DNA of 64,000 nucleotides from Otis tarda. Its lineage: Eukaryota > Chordata > Aves > Otidiformes > Otididae. The notes below the pieces were generated by a model. The model worked only from the letters and a program-made list of their open reading frames with translations, had not been told where the DNA came from and did no database searches. Positions 1-12,361 of this stretch are shown here, in pieces. The DNA lies in the NCBI GenBank assembly GCA_026413225.1, contig CM048575.1:4182001-4246000 (forward strand), read 5' to 3'. The translations under genes and the position numbers were made by a program. Numbering within the stretch: position 1 is the first letter of the stretch; every line of letters begins with the position of its first letter.

Positions 1-352
1 TTTTAAAAATTATTTTTAACGTTTTTGAGGGGAGAAGGGATTTAGAGCCCCCACCCCACGCACCGCCCGGCTCGTTCCTGCTTTCATTTCCCCAGCTCCC
101 GGCGTGATCCCCAGGCACACGTGGAGGCAGAGCTGACCGCTCTGTTTGGGGCTTTTTTTTTGGAGGTGGTGATGGTTGGGGGTTTTTTTTGTTTGTTTGG
201 TTTGTTTTTTGTTTTATTTTTTTTTATTTTTCCAGCCTGGGGAACCCGAGCAGGATTTGGAGGCTTCTGCTGCAGGCTGGATGCGGGGTTGTTGGGGTGG
301 TGGGGAGGGGGACACCCACGGGTGCTCAGCGGCTCTGTGGGTCTCTCCCCAG
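1..352 (+). other. LIN28A: LIN28A intron 1 (3' end)
   Basis: No exon resembling the LIN28A start (MGSVSN) is present in any frame, so this is read as the 3' end of intron 1. It contains T-rich runs near 155-235 and ends in a good polypyrimidine tract and AG at 351-352. Confidence 0.7.
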
Positions 353-531
353 GTGCGAAGCCGGGTGAGGAACCGTCCGGAGATTCGCCCAAGGCCGAGA
401 ACGAGCCCCAGCCCCTGCACGGCTCTGGCATCTGCAAATGGTTCAACGTCCGCATGGGCTTCGGCTTCCTCTCCATGACGGCCAAGGGAGGGGCGACCCT
501 GGACTCCCCCGTCGATGTCTTCGTGCACCAG
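353..531 (+). CDS. LIN28A: LIN28A coding exon 2
   Basis: This 179-base exon follows a pyrimidine-rich acceptor (tctctccccag) and ends at a donor reading cag|gtacca. Its first two bases complete a glycine codon begun in exon 1. It encodes 59 further residues: a variable acidic N-terminal tail (AKPGEEPSGDSPKAENEPQ), then the first half of the cold-shock domain. The RNA-binding aromatic residues of ICKWFNVRMGFGF are intact, and the exon ends with DVFVHQ. Confidence 0.96.
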
Positions 532-3500
532 GTACCAGATCCCGCGTGGGGTCCCGAGGTGGGAAGGGAGTGAAGCCCCTGGAACCCCCAGGAAGGATGC
601 GACGAGGGACGGGGACCCCCACGCCACCTCCATGTGAGGTCGTGGCTTCTCCCCTCTCCATCCCATCCCAGCATCCCAGGCCAGCCGGGGTCTCCCGGGC
701 TTGGTTCCCTGGAGCGAAGCGGGTGGCGAAGGGCAGCCCAGGGCTCCTCTCCTGGGACCAATCCTGTAAAATGATCCCTGAACGATTTCATTTTTCCATC
801 GTGGTTCCCTGGGGAAGCCACTCGGAGCCGGATCCAGGGGAGCAGGTGCCCACGGGGCTGAGTGGGATGTGCTGGAGAGGGGATGCTGCTCACCCCATGG
901 AGGGATCTGGGGAAAAGCTGCTTTTCCCCTGGGAACAGGGGTGCTGGGAGCCCTGAGCCAGGCAGGAATGCAGGATTGGGCTTTCCCCAGCCGGTTGCTC
1001 ATCCCCAGCATGGAGCTATCTCCTCGTTTTGGTGTGCGGGGTCACCTACATGCCCCTACGGATCCTGTACGATAGCAACGGTCTTGTGTCCGGATTTGAC
1101 CCACGCGCACCTTGCTGAGCGCGTTGCCCTGCGTGTGTCGGTGATCCTGCGCCGAGGGAAAGTCGCGGATTTGGGGCTGCGGCTGCTAGAACCCCCCCCC
1201 AGCCGATGTGGGGAAATCTGTCAGGGGACCCCAATTAGGGGCTGGGGGAATGGGTTGGGAGGTGGTGCCCAAATCAGGGCTGGGGGGGGAGATGTGGGGC
1301 TCAGCGCTGGCTTGCGTGGAAAGGTGTCTGTGTGGTGAGCGTGGCCCGTGGCCCCTCGCCCTGGGAAGGCAGCGGCTAGCTGGGCTGGGAGGATGAGTGA
1401 AGGGGGCCCTGGAGCAAACACAAGTGGTTTTGTGGGCACGGTTGGGAGCAGCCACACAGGATTTGGCAGTGCCGGCTTCAGGGAGTCCCTGGACCAGCTG
1501 GCTTCAGTGGCTGCCGCTCATCACGGGCTCAAGTCCCCCCAAATTGGGGTCTGTGCTGTGGTCTGCTGAGCTGGGGGTGCAGGACTGAGCCCTGGGTTGT
1601 GCAGGGCTCCTGGGACTGAGGGGTCCCGGGGGCCTCTCACCCCTTGCCCACGCGGCTGGGCTCCCAGCGGTTTGGCGAGAGAAAGCCAAGGGAGAAGCAA
1701 ATCCCTTCTTCGGCTGCAGCGCGGTGAAAGCGCCTTGGTCGGAGCCACCATCCCGGGCCGGAAACACTCCGATCCAAAGTCAAAATCAGCCGGGGAAAAC
1801 CGAGATCCCGGTGCTCCGAAAGAGCAAATGGGTCCTCGCATCTCACAGCGGGACCCGGCGTCTGTGAGGGGAAGCCTCCCTCCCCTCCTGGGGGTTTATT
1901 GCCCCCAGACAGCCTGGTTCCCTGATTGCTCTCGCTCACATTCCTACAGGAAAAGAGAATTAGCCGGGGTGTCTCTGCTGGGAGCATCCCAGCGCCCGGG
2001 GAGAGCGGCAGCCTCCCAGTATCCCCCAGTTTCCGGGGCCGGAGGAGCCGTGGGGTCCCATGTGTGGGGTTTGCTGTGTTTGGGAAATGAGGTGAACGCG
2101 GGGTGAAAGCGGGATATTTGGGGTAGCAGAGGGGCAGAGTGGTTCCCTGCCACAGTGAAAGGCAGGGGCTTCGCACCCCCAGAAGTGAGGCGGCTTTGGG
2201 CTGATGCCGAATCTTCCTCCACGGTTCGGGATTCACCTCGTACGCCGCTAACGGGCGGCACAAAGCCACCGCTCGCCCGCGGCGAAACCAGCAGGGGCTG
2301 ATACCAGTGGCTCTCCCGCTGTGGAGAATCCTAATACCAGCTCGGATCCTGCTGCCCCACCGAGTGGGACCAAACTCATGCTCCCACCCTGGCCTCGCCG
2401 CTTTTGGGTGGCTGGCAAGGGAACGAGGACCCTTCTGCCGATGATCTCCCCGTTCCAGCATCCGGATGCTTCCCGAGAGCCGCTGCCAGCTCCGCTGTCC
2501 AGAGAGGGGATCGGGCCAGGGAGGGCAAAAGCCAAAACTGGCTCGGGGGGAACACAGACGGGGCAGGGGGTCAGGGTGCCCAGCACCCACCACCCACACC
2601 ACGCACCATTCCCCAAACTGGGCGTTGGGGTTTAACACCCCGGAGCCCCCCATCACCCCGCTCCTTCCCCTCTTCATTTACATACGTGAATGATGACCCA
2701 CAGGAAGTAATTGTGGGAGAAAGAAGGGAATTGGCCTCTTTAGATCTATTAAATCACTTTATTACAGGAACCGGGTCTGAATGGCCCTTCTCTGCGGGGA
2801 GCGCGTCTCCATCTCCCTCTCCCTTTATCTGATCACAAAGAGATTCAAATCTCGGCAGGACAGGAGACTAACAGGGCTCCTCGGGACTGCCTTTCCCCCC
2901 CCCGCTTTGTGAGCTAAAAATGAAGCATTTGGGTTCAAACGCCTTCCCCCCCCCCGCCCCCGGATACTGGAGATGGATTCATTTGGGGGGCTGTGGGGAG
3001 GCAGGGGGGATGAAGGACGGAGGAGCGGAGCAGGTCGTCCTGGGCACCCGCGAAAGGGTGGGGGTCTCGAGGCAGCAGAAATGGGCGTGGTGCTGGGGGA
3101 GACCCCAAAGCTGCGGTGGTCCCTCAGGGATGTGGGTCCTGGGCTCGCAGCGCTGCTCTGGGCATCGCTTACGGGAGCGCGGGGTGGCTGGGGAAGGTGA
3201 CGTGGGAAAGGGAGAGGAGAAAATCTGGGCACCCTGTGACCCCAAGGCTCAGCGTCGGTGGCCGGAGCAGGGGGAGCGAGCGCAGCCCGGCAGCTCGGGG
3301 TCTGCGGCCCAGCCCCATGGCCCTGGCTGAAAGCGGATCGGTCCGGCTCGGCTCGGTCTCTCCAAGCGTTTCTCCAAGCCGACGGGTCTAAATCTTTGAC
3401 GAAGGCAACATCAGTTGGGATTTTTTTTGAGATTTTTCTTGTGATTTTGGCTGCTGTGGCCGCAGGGAGTTCGGTGACATCTCGGTGCGGTTGTCCCGCG

Positions 3501-6500
3501 TGTCCTTGCGGGGACGGAAGGCCGTGCCCGTGGTTAGATCTGCCGGGACACGGCACTCCCGCCCTGCCCGAGCGCCCGGGACTGGGGATGGGATGGGGCA
3601 AAGGGAGATGACGGCTGCTGTTGGGCCCGGGGATTTGGCCGAGGTGACCTGGGCTGTTGCCCACCCTGCGCCCGTGCCAGCCCCCTGTGCGCAGCCGAGA
3701 TGCGAGCATGACAGGAGATCGTTAAAAAAAAAAAAAGCAAAAAAAAAAAAAGCGCACAAGTTTGGAGGCAGGGCCATCCCTGAGTGCACAGGAGAGCAAA
3801 GGCGAGGATTTTTCTGCCGGGAAGCAGGGTCCAGCCTTCCCACGGGGGCCCTGCTGCCTTTCCCCGAGGCTGGGGTGCAGTGCGGGGTCTGGCCTGGGCG
3901 ATTCGGTTTGTGCGGAGCCGGGGTGGCGGCGAGGGGCCGGGGGAGCCTGCTCAGAGCAGCGCTTTGGGTTAGTCAGCGTGTCGGACCCGCGACGCTCGTA
4001 GCAGCACGGGGCACGTGGAATATCTCGCTTTTTCCGCTTTCTCATGCGCATCGCTCCTGCGTTTTGCTCTCCGGGACCGGGGGTCACCCCACAGTGCTGG
4101 GTGGGCACCCCCAGGCGTCGGCGTGGGTGGCTGCAGGACCTGGGAGCGCCGGGGCTCCGCGTGTCCGTGGGGAAGGGATCCCCTGGGGTAGAAACGCACC
4201 TTGGCATCTCTGCTTTTGTGGGAAGAGGGTAGGAGCAGTTTATTTGGGGGGTTTTGTTTTTAATAATGACTGGAATAAAATTGTACTGCTTGTGTACCAT
4301 GTCCTGATGGCAAATAGTGAGAGAGAGCGGCTTTATTCCAGCCCTGAAATTCCCTCGGGATGCACACACACAGAAGAAAAAAACAAAAAAAAAAAAAGCC
4401 TCCTGTCTCTGTCTAAAGATTAACCGATGGCTGCAGGCGCATCCCTTCCCCCAGCTCCCCCTCTCAGCCCCAGGGCGAGGGGCAGGGAGAGAAAACACCC
4501 TTAAATGGTGTCCCAGATAAAACGGCCCAAATGAATGGGATCGCTCCAGTTAAAACTGGGGAGGGCTGGGATGGAGCTGGAGAGGGCCGGGACGGAGCCG
4601 CTGTCTTGGCGTTTCCTTTTCCCCCGTTTCCTTCGTCCTCGGGGACGAAGCCAAAAATTGGCGACGGAAGATGCGCTGCCACTCCCGGCCGTGCCCCCGT
4701 TTTATTCCGGGAGTGTGAAATTAATACGCGGCCGCTGATCCCGCTGGGCTGCTCCCCGGGGTGTGCAGGGAGGGTTGGGCACCCTCAAGGTGGGGAAAAA
4801 CGCAACTGAAGGCGCTGGAAGTGTGGATTTAGCCGATGGATTAAACTCTGTGGTGGATGCACTTTTTGCGGAATTAGTATCTAGTGTTTAATTTTGCTGG
4901 CTCGCGGTGGAAAATTAAGAGCAAGCGTGTTTACTCTGGCAGGAAAGTGGCTTTATTTTGGGGTTTATTTGAATTGGGGGGAAAAAAATCCTGGGGAATG
5001 TTGCTCTAGGTGACAGCAGGGAGAGACTGGAAAGCCCTGGTGATGTTTCATTAAAGCTCCCCGCCAGGGTCCTGCTGCTGTCACCCCTTTATCTCCGCGC
5101 CGGAGCTGGGCTGAAGGGTGGCGGCAGCATCGCCCGGCGACAATCGGAGCCGTGCCCCAAAAGCCGGGCGAGGGTCAGCCCCTGCCCACCGGCTCCCTCG
5201 AGGAAGGGGCTGCTCTGCCACGCCGGAGCCCCGCGGGGCCGGGGGAGGCAGAGGGCTGGGGACGTGCGTCACCCCCGGGACGGGCCCTTGGGGGTCCTGG
5301 TGGGGTGAAGGCGGCCGGGACACGCGGGGCTCTGCGGGCTGCTCGGCTCCCCAGCCAGGCCAGCTGCTGTGTCGGGGCTGGCTTGAGGAAAACAAGAGAT
5401 TTGGGGGGGGCCGGGAACGCTGCGGCTCTGGGGGACAGAGGGGCGTGGAGGTCAATGGGGCAGCAGCGTGGCCGGGGTGCCCTGGGCGCAGCTACGAGCA
5501 GAGGGCACTGCAGACGGGGCACCCCCAGCCTGCGGGAGAAGGTGGGGTGCAGTGATGGGGGCGCAGACCCCCTGGGCAATCCCAGGCCCCACCACCAGGA
5601 CCTGCCGGGCGGGGGCCATCTTTCCTGGCCCCACAGGCCAATTCCCCTCTGTGAAGTTGGGGAAACTGAGGCACGAGCTCTGGGCTGGGCTGCCTGAAAT
5701 GCTCTGGGCACGGCCCGGCCGTACCCCGTGGCACAGCTCAGCGCTGCCGCTCCTGTTCCCGCCGCCGCTCTTAACCCGGCGTCCTGATCCGGTTTGTTTT
5801 CCAAGGGATTTGAGTTGAAACGGCTGCGAGGCTCCTGCGCTGGCGAGAGGCGAGGTGCGGCGGCCACTCCGCCCCAGGCCCCTCCGGACACAAAGATGGT
5901 TTGATTGAGTGGCCGGGGCCGGCCGGGAATAAATGTCCCCTTGTGTCGCGCTGGGGAGGCTGCGGGGACAATGGTGACCCCGGGGCCGGCTGAGCCCCTC
6001 TGGAGTCCGGCGGGGGGCGGGGGGGGGCAAACCAGAGTCCAGCAGTTTGGGGAGCGGTGGCCGGATTTGGGGTGCTCCACCGTGCTGCCCCTCCGGGAGG
6101 GGAACAGGTCTAACGCTGGGATCTGGGGTGAGGGATTTGCTGCGTGGGAGGAAGAGGAGGGGTGAAGGCACCCATGTGCAGGTGGGGAAGGGTGGGGGAC
6201 GCCCTGCGCCGAGGGGACGGTGGGCAGCGCTGGGCTGCTCGTGTGCTGCGTCTTTGTCTACTGTAAATAACCGCCGAGCGGCCGGGGTGCGGGATGGGTG
6301 GCGAAGCGGAGAGGTGGCCATGGGGACGCCTGGCGAGGGGGTGCCGGGGGGGCTGCAGAGAGCTGAGCGAAGCAGTGCCAGCTCGGCTTCTGTTTCTTGT
6401 CCCACTGGTTAACTCTGGACCCTAATGATAACAAGTGAAATCCTTGCTCTAGGAGATCTTTGAAACAGCTTTATTGTGGCAATGCTTTGTGATCCCAAGC

Positions 6501-9500
6501 CTGGGGGAGCCCGGGGTCACCCTACGCCCCACCCCTCCCGCGACAAAACCGCTCCCCTAAGACCCCTCAGCTCTGCTGTGGGACCCAGACCCCAAACCCC
6601 GGCGCCCAACGGGAGAGTCTCGTTTCTCCCGCAGCGGGCGAGCCAGGCGCGGGGGCTGACGTGCGGAGGGGCCGCAGGGGGTCAGAGGGGCCTCGGCCAT
6701 GCCGGCCACCCTTCCTCCCCCCACCGTGGCCTGGAACTCCTGGAATTTGGGCAGCGGGAGCTCGGCCACCGCCGGCCCTTTGTTCTCGCTGGCCGGTGGC
6801 TCCCGGACCCGGCCCTCCCCTGCGCTCCCCCTCATCCCCAGCATCCCCAGCTCGCTTCAATCCCCCCCACCCCCCTTCCTCTCTTTATTTTTTGGGGAGG
6901 GGAGGCCTGGGAAGGCTCCGGCTTTGTGTGTGGTGCGGGCCGGGGCCTCTGGGCCCCTTCCTTTCAGATGCAGGAGGTATGCAGCTAATTCAATGGGCTG
7001 CAGTTTGATTACCTATCTGATAACAGAGGAATGCCAGCAATGCGTGTGTTTTGGGAAGGGGGCAGGGGGGGGATGCGCGGGGACCACCAGCCACTCTGCA
7101 GCTCACATCAAAAGGCTGCGGGTTAGGGTGGAGGGGGGGGGAGAGCTGGGGTGCCCTGGCCACTGCCCCCCACCCCTCCTTCCCCGGGGAGAGGGCGTTT
7201 CCTTTGGCCTTTTGGCAGAGGGGGCCGGTTGTCATCCTCGCCCGCTCCTGGAAAATAAATCGCTTTCCCCACCACCACCAACCCCGTCGTGTTGCGGTAG
7301 CTTCTTCCCCAGCCCTCCTCTTCCTCAAAATGGGGGTAAGGGATGGCTGGCGGAGGGGAAGGAGCGGGACCCCCGGCACTGGGGGCCGGGGGGTGCAGCA
7401 ATTTGGCTGCCTACGGGTGATGGTGCCCAAGGCGTGGGCTACGCTGGGGGACATCCAGATCATGCCCTGGGTCCCACGGTTTGCCACGGTTTGGCTTCTC
7501 GGAGCCGAGCGCTTGGGAGTTTTCATCTCGGCCGTGTAAACACAGCTGGGCTGGCTGAGGCTGTAAACAGCCCCGATCGGGCTCGCTGGCTCTCGCTCGC
7601 CGTGGAGCCATGCCCCCAAAACGCCGTGGCTGCTGCTTGCGTAGGGCAAATTCGCCACCCGGGGCAGCCCCCACCGCCCAAACCGCCTCGCGACGTGGGG
7701 TTTGAGGGGGCACGGTGGGGACAGGGCAGGGTCGGTGGGGTCCTGTGTTGTGCTGGCGGGGGCTTGGGATGCAGAGCTCCCTGGGTGACGCTCGGCAGCC
7801 TCCCGGTGATGCTCAGCACCGGGGGAAAAGCCGGGGTTGGGGAGAAGGGTCCGGCCGCCGCGCTGAGCAGGGTGTTCGCCGGCGGCGGGTGAAGATGGCG
7901 CTGCCCAGGTCAGCCCTGGACGGGCAAAGAATGCTGCTGAGACCCTGCGGCGTCCTCCTGGTCGTTGGGGAATTGCAGGTCACGGTGTGGCTCTCCCTTT
8001 TGGGAGGAGCAGCAGGTCAGAGAGCAAAGGTGCGTGGCGATCCCGTCCGCACCGCCCTGCACCCTGTCCCAGCGGGCGAGGGGACCGGATGGACATGGGT
8101 GACTTGGCCCACCCAGGACTGGGCCCCAGGGAGCGGAAGGGACAGAAAAGCAGCAGAAAAAGAGGCCTTGAGGGTTGTTCCTCAAGCTCTGCCGCGTTCC
8201 CATTCCCTCACGTTCCCATGGTCCGGCAAGACCCCACTGAAAAAAATCCACCGGGAAAACCCAACGGCTCCCTTTCCTCTCTCTCGTAAAAGCAGAGATG
8301 CTTTTATGGGGCACTTCCACACAGGTCCTGGCGAGATTTGGGGTGGAAGAGGGGAAGCGACCATGCCTGCCCGTCCCCGAGCAGCGTGCGCGCGGAGGCT
8401 GGGTGCGGGAAGAATGGGCGGCCGCGGCCCACGTGACGCGAACTTGCCGGGCCATGAATGGGGGAGATGCTCCATTCATAAATGCAAGGTTTTGCCGCAG
8501 CCACGCAGGCGTTGGCGCCGGCAGAGCCCAGCTCGCTGGAACTGCTCCTCCCTCCACCAGCAAATCCCCCTTAACTCTTTGCTCACGCTCATCGTTTGGG
8601 CTCCGCTAACGAAGTTGAGTGAAAGCCTCGACAGAATCGCTGCCCCGGGATGCAGCGGTCCCCGGCAGAGCAGGCGGCGACGCTGGCGGTGGTGCTCGTT
8701 GGCAAAGCGGGGCAAGAGATGTCGGCCACGTCGCCCGGCTCGTTAATGAATTTGTTCTGCTAAAACGGACAGAGCTCGTGAAAGGGGGGGGGGGGGGTGT
8801 TTCTATTGTTCCCCCCGCCCCAGCCTGGGTCTTTCTGAACTCCCCAGTTCGATTGCACGGTGATGACCGATGTGGCAGTCCTGGGAGGGATAGGAGATGC
8901 TCCCAGCAGTGACAATCCAGGGACAAACGGCTGCTTAATTAATTATTGGAGGCAATTAAAGGGCTTAAACCGAGGAGAGCTGCAGCGAGGGGGCTGGCTG
9001 GGACCCCGGGCCAGCAGCACCATCTCCCAGCCTCCCGGCCTTGCTGCGCGTGCGGGGGGGTCCAGCCTTTTCAAAGTGACTTTTTTTGGATCTCCCCGCC
9101 GGCATCCCCAGCCCGGGGGGGTCGGGAGGCGCAGGCGCAGCTCTCACTGCCCAGCCCGGGGCGTCGGTGGGACAGAGGGGCTGTTTTGCAGCACACGCCG
9201 CTGAAATTCGGGTCAGAGCTGGCTCTGCTCACCCTCGCTTGCCAAACCAGCCAGCCCTACTCGACTGGGGGCCTCGGCTCACTGAAGGCTCCGCATTATC
9301 AAACCAGGTTCCAGAGATTTTAGGGAGATGAAAGCGCCTGGTCAAGCTTGGTCCCTGATGTCCGTCCCCTCACAAGGGAGAGGCGCGGGGGATGCTGTCA
9401 CTTCTGGTGCCACGGGAGGCGTTTGCTGGCCTGGGGTTTGTCATGTGGACACCCCGGCTCGGTGCTGATCCCCGTCCTTTCCCCGTGCTCCCCCCCCAGA

Positions 9501-11004
9501 GCAAGCTCCACATGGAGGGCTTCCGCAGCCTGAAGGAGGGTGAAGCTGTTGAATTCACCTTCAAGAAGTCGTCCAAAGGTTTGGAGTCCATCCGAGTGAC
9601 CGGCCCGGGGGGCGTCTTCTGCATCGGCAGCGAGAGGAGACCCAAGGGCAAGAGCCTCCAGAAACGCAGATCGAAAGGAGACCGGTAAGGGGTGGCCGGG
9701 ACCTGATTCGGGGCAGGGTCCGAGCCCTGCGGGCACCAGGAGCCCGGGACCCTGCCTGCGGCACAGGGATGGGCTCGGGTCCGGCAGCGACCCTTCCTCT
9801 GGGAAAGTGGCTTCCTTCAGCGGTTAATGAGTGGCAGATGGAGCTTGGTGGGGAAAGGGCAGCAACCCAGCAGTGAAAGGGCAGAGGTCAGGGACACCCC
9901 GGGCGGTCGCTCCCCTCGTCTCGGGGAGCCGCGCTGTGCAGGGGTAATTTTCTCGAAGAGAAACCCTTCCTTGTGGGAAGGAAATGGCCGGACGTCCTGG
10001 CAACGTCTCCCATGGTGAGGCTGGGAGCCCCAGGGCGAGTTTCTGGCTTTGTCCCCCCTCTCCTCTCCCATCCTCTCCATCCTGGCTGCCCGGAGATGCC
10101 TCATCCCGGCTTTCCCAGTGGATGCTGGCCGCACCAGCCGGCTGTTCTCACGAGCGGGTTTTAAAGTGAGTCGGAAAGGAATTGGGAAGGAAAAGGAAAG
10201 AGCAAAAGGTTGTGGCTGTCCTAGCTGGAAGCAGGATTTAAAATGGACCCACGGCAGCTCCCTCTGCCCCGCACCAGGGGGACAGGCGCTGTGAGGGTAC
10301 AGCTGTGAGAGAAGCCACGGTCGGGGGTGTCCCCACACCAACGGCCATGGTCCCTGTGACCGTTCTCCTGGCTGGGGCTTGCAGTGGTCCTGTTGCCCGT
10401 TCCCGCTCCGCCGCTGGCTTTTGGTTCCTAGTGTCTAACCCTGGGTCTGGAGACACGGAACCCAGAGGGGTGGAAGCCCCCCAGCATCCCCCAGTTTTTG
10501 TCTCTGAGTCCTTGGTTTCGGTGCGGGGGTTTGCTGCCATCTCCTGGGTACCAGCAGCGCCACGGAGCCAGGTCCAAACTGGCTGTGCTGGAGCTGGGGC
10601 TCTGCGGGGAACAAACCCAGGGCCGCCACCCACCCGCAAAGAGCCGAACCCCACATCCTTGCAGCCACCGGGCCATTTTTAGCCCAGCTCTGACCGCGAA
10701 ACCAGATGGGTCCCAGGCACGGCCACGGCAGCATCCCACCTCATTGTATTTCTCCTCCTGGAATATCTCTCCTCCTCCCCCTCCACGCAGATGCTACAAC
10801 TGCGGCGGGCTGGACCACCATGCCAAAGAGTGCAAGCTCCCGCCGCAGCCCAAGAAATGCCACTTCTGCCAGAGCATCAGCCACATGGTCGCCAACTGCC
10901 CCGCAAAAGCGCAGCAGTCCCCCAGCTCCCAGGGAAAACCTGCCTACTTCCGAGAGGAGGAGGACATGCACAGCTCGGCCCTCCTCCCCGAAACCCGGGA
11001 ATGA
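353..11004 (+). CDS. LIN28A: LIN28A, RNA-binding let-7 blocker (5' partial)
   Basis: LIN28A is a cytoplasmic and nuclear RNA-binding protein of stem cells and embryos. By family knowledge it binds pre-let-7 and recruits a terminal uridylyltransferase, so blocking Dicer processing. Three coding exons are seen: 353-531, 9500-9684 and 10791-11004. All have GT/AG borders and compatible phases, and together they give 191 whole codons plus a codon shared with exon 1. If exon 1 encodes the usual 11 residues (MGSVSNQQFAG in chicken, from memory), the protein is 202 aa, the chicken length. Domain order is an N-terminal acidic tail, a cold-shock domain (GICKWFNVRMGFGFLS onward), a basic linker, then two CCHC zinc knuckles. 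Exon 1 and the promoter lie left of the window. The large intron 2 and the long 3' UTR suit the family. Identity is near certain. Confidence 0.97.
532..9499 (+). other. LIN28A: LIN28A intron 2 (GC-rich, AT-rich islands)
   Basis: This intron of nearly 9 kb is GC-rich with many short C and G runs (G14 at 8784-8797) and A-runs near 3723-3752 and 4378-4397. I found no second gene: the long open frames overlap on both strands and reflect high GC. Against this background stand short AT-rich blocks near 2671-2775, 4230-4325, 4825-4990, 6405-6495, 6975-7050 and 8925-8970, which could be regulatory. I recognised no transposable element. Confidence 0.75.
9500..9684 (+). CDS. LIN28A: LIN28A coding exon 3
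   Basis: This 185-base exon follows a C-rich acceptor and ends in cg|gtaagg, splitting an arginine codon. It encodes the second half of the cold-shock domain (SKLHMEGFRSLKEGEAVEFT, then VTGPGGVFCIG) and the basic linker ERRPKGKSLQKRRSKGD. The linker is the region linked in the family to nucleolar targeting and RNA contact. Confidence 0.97.
9685..10790 (+). other. LIN28A: LIN28A intron 3
   Basis: A 1.1-kb intron with standard GT and AG ends. It is GC-rich. I see no exon, repeat or RNA gene in it. Confidence 0.85.
10791..11004 (+). CDS. LIN28A: LIN28A terminal coding exon 4
   Basis: The exon begins after ctccacgcag with the last base of an arginine codon and runs to the stop at 11002-11004. 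It encodes the two retroviral-type CCHC zinc knuckles, CYNCGGLDHHAKEC and CHFCQSISHMVANC, which in the family grip the GGAG motif of the pre-let-7 loop. All eight zinc ligands are present. A short glutamate-rich tail ending LLPETRE follows. Confidence 0.97.
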
Positions 11005-11253
11005 TGGCGGGTGGCAGGGAGGGGGGGGCTTCCACCGGGATGAAAAGGCTTTGACAAGGCAACGGGCGGCCGCGGGGGCTCGGAGGAGGGACGGCAGGGT
11101 GAAGGAGCGGGGAGGGAAGACAGCAGCGCTAACGGCGGGGACCTGCTGTCCCTGCACAGACCTTTTCCCCCTGCTCCCAGCCCAAAGGAAAGCCTTTGGG
11201 ATGGCTTGTTCCAAAAATAGGAGGAGGCAGCATCCAACAGACCTCTTCCAGCT

Positions 11254-11274
11254 AAAAAAAAAAAAAAAAAAAAA
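11254..11274 (+). repeat. A21 homopolymer
   Basis: A run of 21 A in the LIN28A 3' UTR, 250 bases after the stop. No SINE body precedes it, so it is a simple repeat and not a retroposon tail. Confidence 0.9.
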
Positions 11275-11356
11275 TCCATATTTGATTAATCTTTATTCTT
11301 TTCCTAAATGAAGCCAGGCAGTAGTGTCTCTGGGAGGAGGAGCAGCAACGCAACAT

Positions 11357-11364
11357 CTCAGGGA
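11357..11364 (+). promoter_or_regulatory. second miR-125 seed match (8mer)
   Basis: CTCAGGGA occurs early in the 3' UTR, 83 bases after the A21 run. Two more copies are at 13036-13043 and 14674-14681. In GC-rich sequence some of these may be chance. Confidence 0.4.
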
Positions 11365-12337
11365 GGAGCTCACGGCTCCTTGTTCTCCCGAGCTCCAAAC
11401 GGGCTCCGGCACAGCCCAGGCAAACTGGGGGGACCCGCTCCTGTGCATGCCCCGTCCCTCTCTGCCCCGGGGAGGGAGGGCGAGGGGGGGAAGGCTGGCT
11501 GCAGAGCTGCCGGTGGGCCGGCCTAGCGGGTCTCTCTGCCCCTCGCGGCTTCTCACTCGGAGGTCGGTGCGAGGATTTGCAGTTCTTCTGCGGCCGCCCC
11601 ATTGCCGAAACCAGCAGAGCCCAGATTTGGGCTCAGTCTGGAAGGAAATGGGGCATCTCTGGTGGCTGGGCTAACACTTGCTGCCCGCTCATGAGCTTGG
11701 GGGAGATCAGATCAAAAGAAAAATTAAAAAAAACTTTGTTTTTTCCCCCTAAGCCTTTCCAAGTGCCAGCCCAGAGGGTCCGAGGTGTTTTGTGCAGCCA
11801 GCTCTTCCCCTCTAAGGCTTCTCTCTGCCTCCAAAACATGGAGCCGGGGAGCAGGAGGGCTTCATGGAGCAGAAATGCTCTTCATCAAGCCTTGGCCGCC
11901 AGACACGGGGCAGAGCCGGCTCCCGGGGCTGTTGCTGGGAGCGTTTCCCTCGGAGGTCGCGTACGCAACCCCCGCGCCCGGGGCTCGCGCAGATCCGGCC
12001 GTGCCCTGATCCAGAACCCGGCCTGCCTGCGCCTTCCGACGGGCTCTGGATCAAACCCACGCAGGGCAAAACCGCGCCGCTGCTCCTCCTGCCCGTCCCG
12101 TGCCCCTGGGCTGAGCCTCCCCAGGGGCAGAGGAAAAGGGTGCCCCAGGTCCTGTCCTGCTGTCCTCCCTCCCCGCCGGCCCCCCCGAAGCCTTGCCTTT
12201 ATTTATTGGCCCCGGCAGTCAGCCCTTCTCCTGGGGCAGCCTCCCTCTCCGTGCCGAAGCCAACACCAAGTGAAACCTGCACTAGGACGTGCGTGAATGA
12301 CGTATCTTTGGGTTTGTTTGTCGTCTTTGTTTTGGGG

Positions 12338-12361
12338 TTTTTTTTTTTTTTTTTTTTTTTT
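12338..12361 (+). repeat. T24 homopolymer
   Basis: A run of 24 T in the LIN28A 3' UTR. It is followed 48 bases later by A14 (12410-12423) and a short GA repeat, just upstream of the miR-125 site. Confidence 0.9.

Noticed and set aside
84-1011. Overlapping minus-strand open frames of 265-269 codons opposite LIN28A exon 2
   Set aside because: They are antisense shadows in GC-rich sequence with low-complexity Pro/Gly/Arg text. The + strand has a perfect LIN28A exon here.
1637-2677. 346-codon minus-strand open frame in LIN28A intron 2
   Set aside because: Stops are rare in this GC content. No domain, no splice context and several competing frames over the same bases.
6699-7892. 397-codon + strand open frame in LIN28A intron 2, the longest in the window
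   Set aside because: Pro/Gly/Ser-rich with G and C runs, no recognisable family, crossed by equally long frames on the other strand. Expected by chance in this composition.
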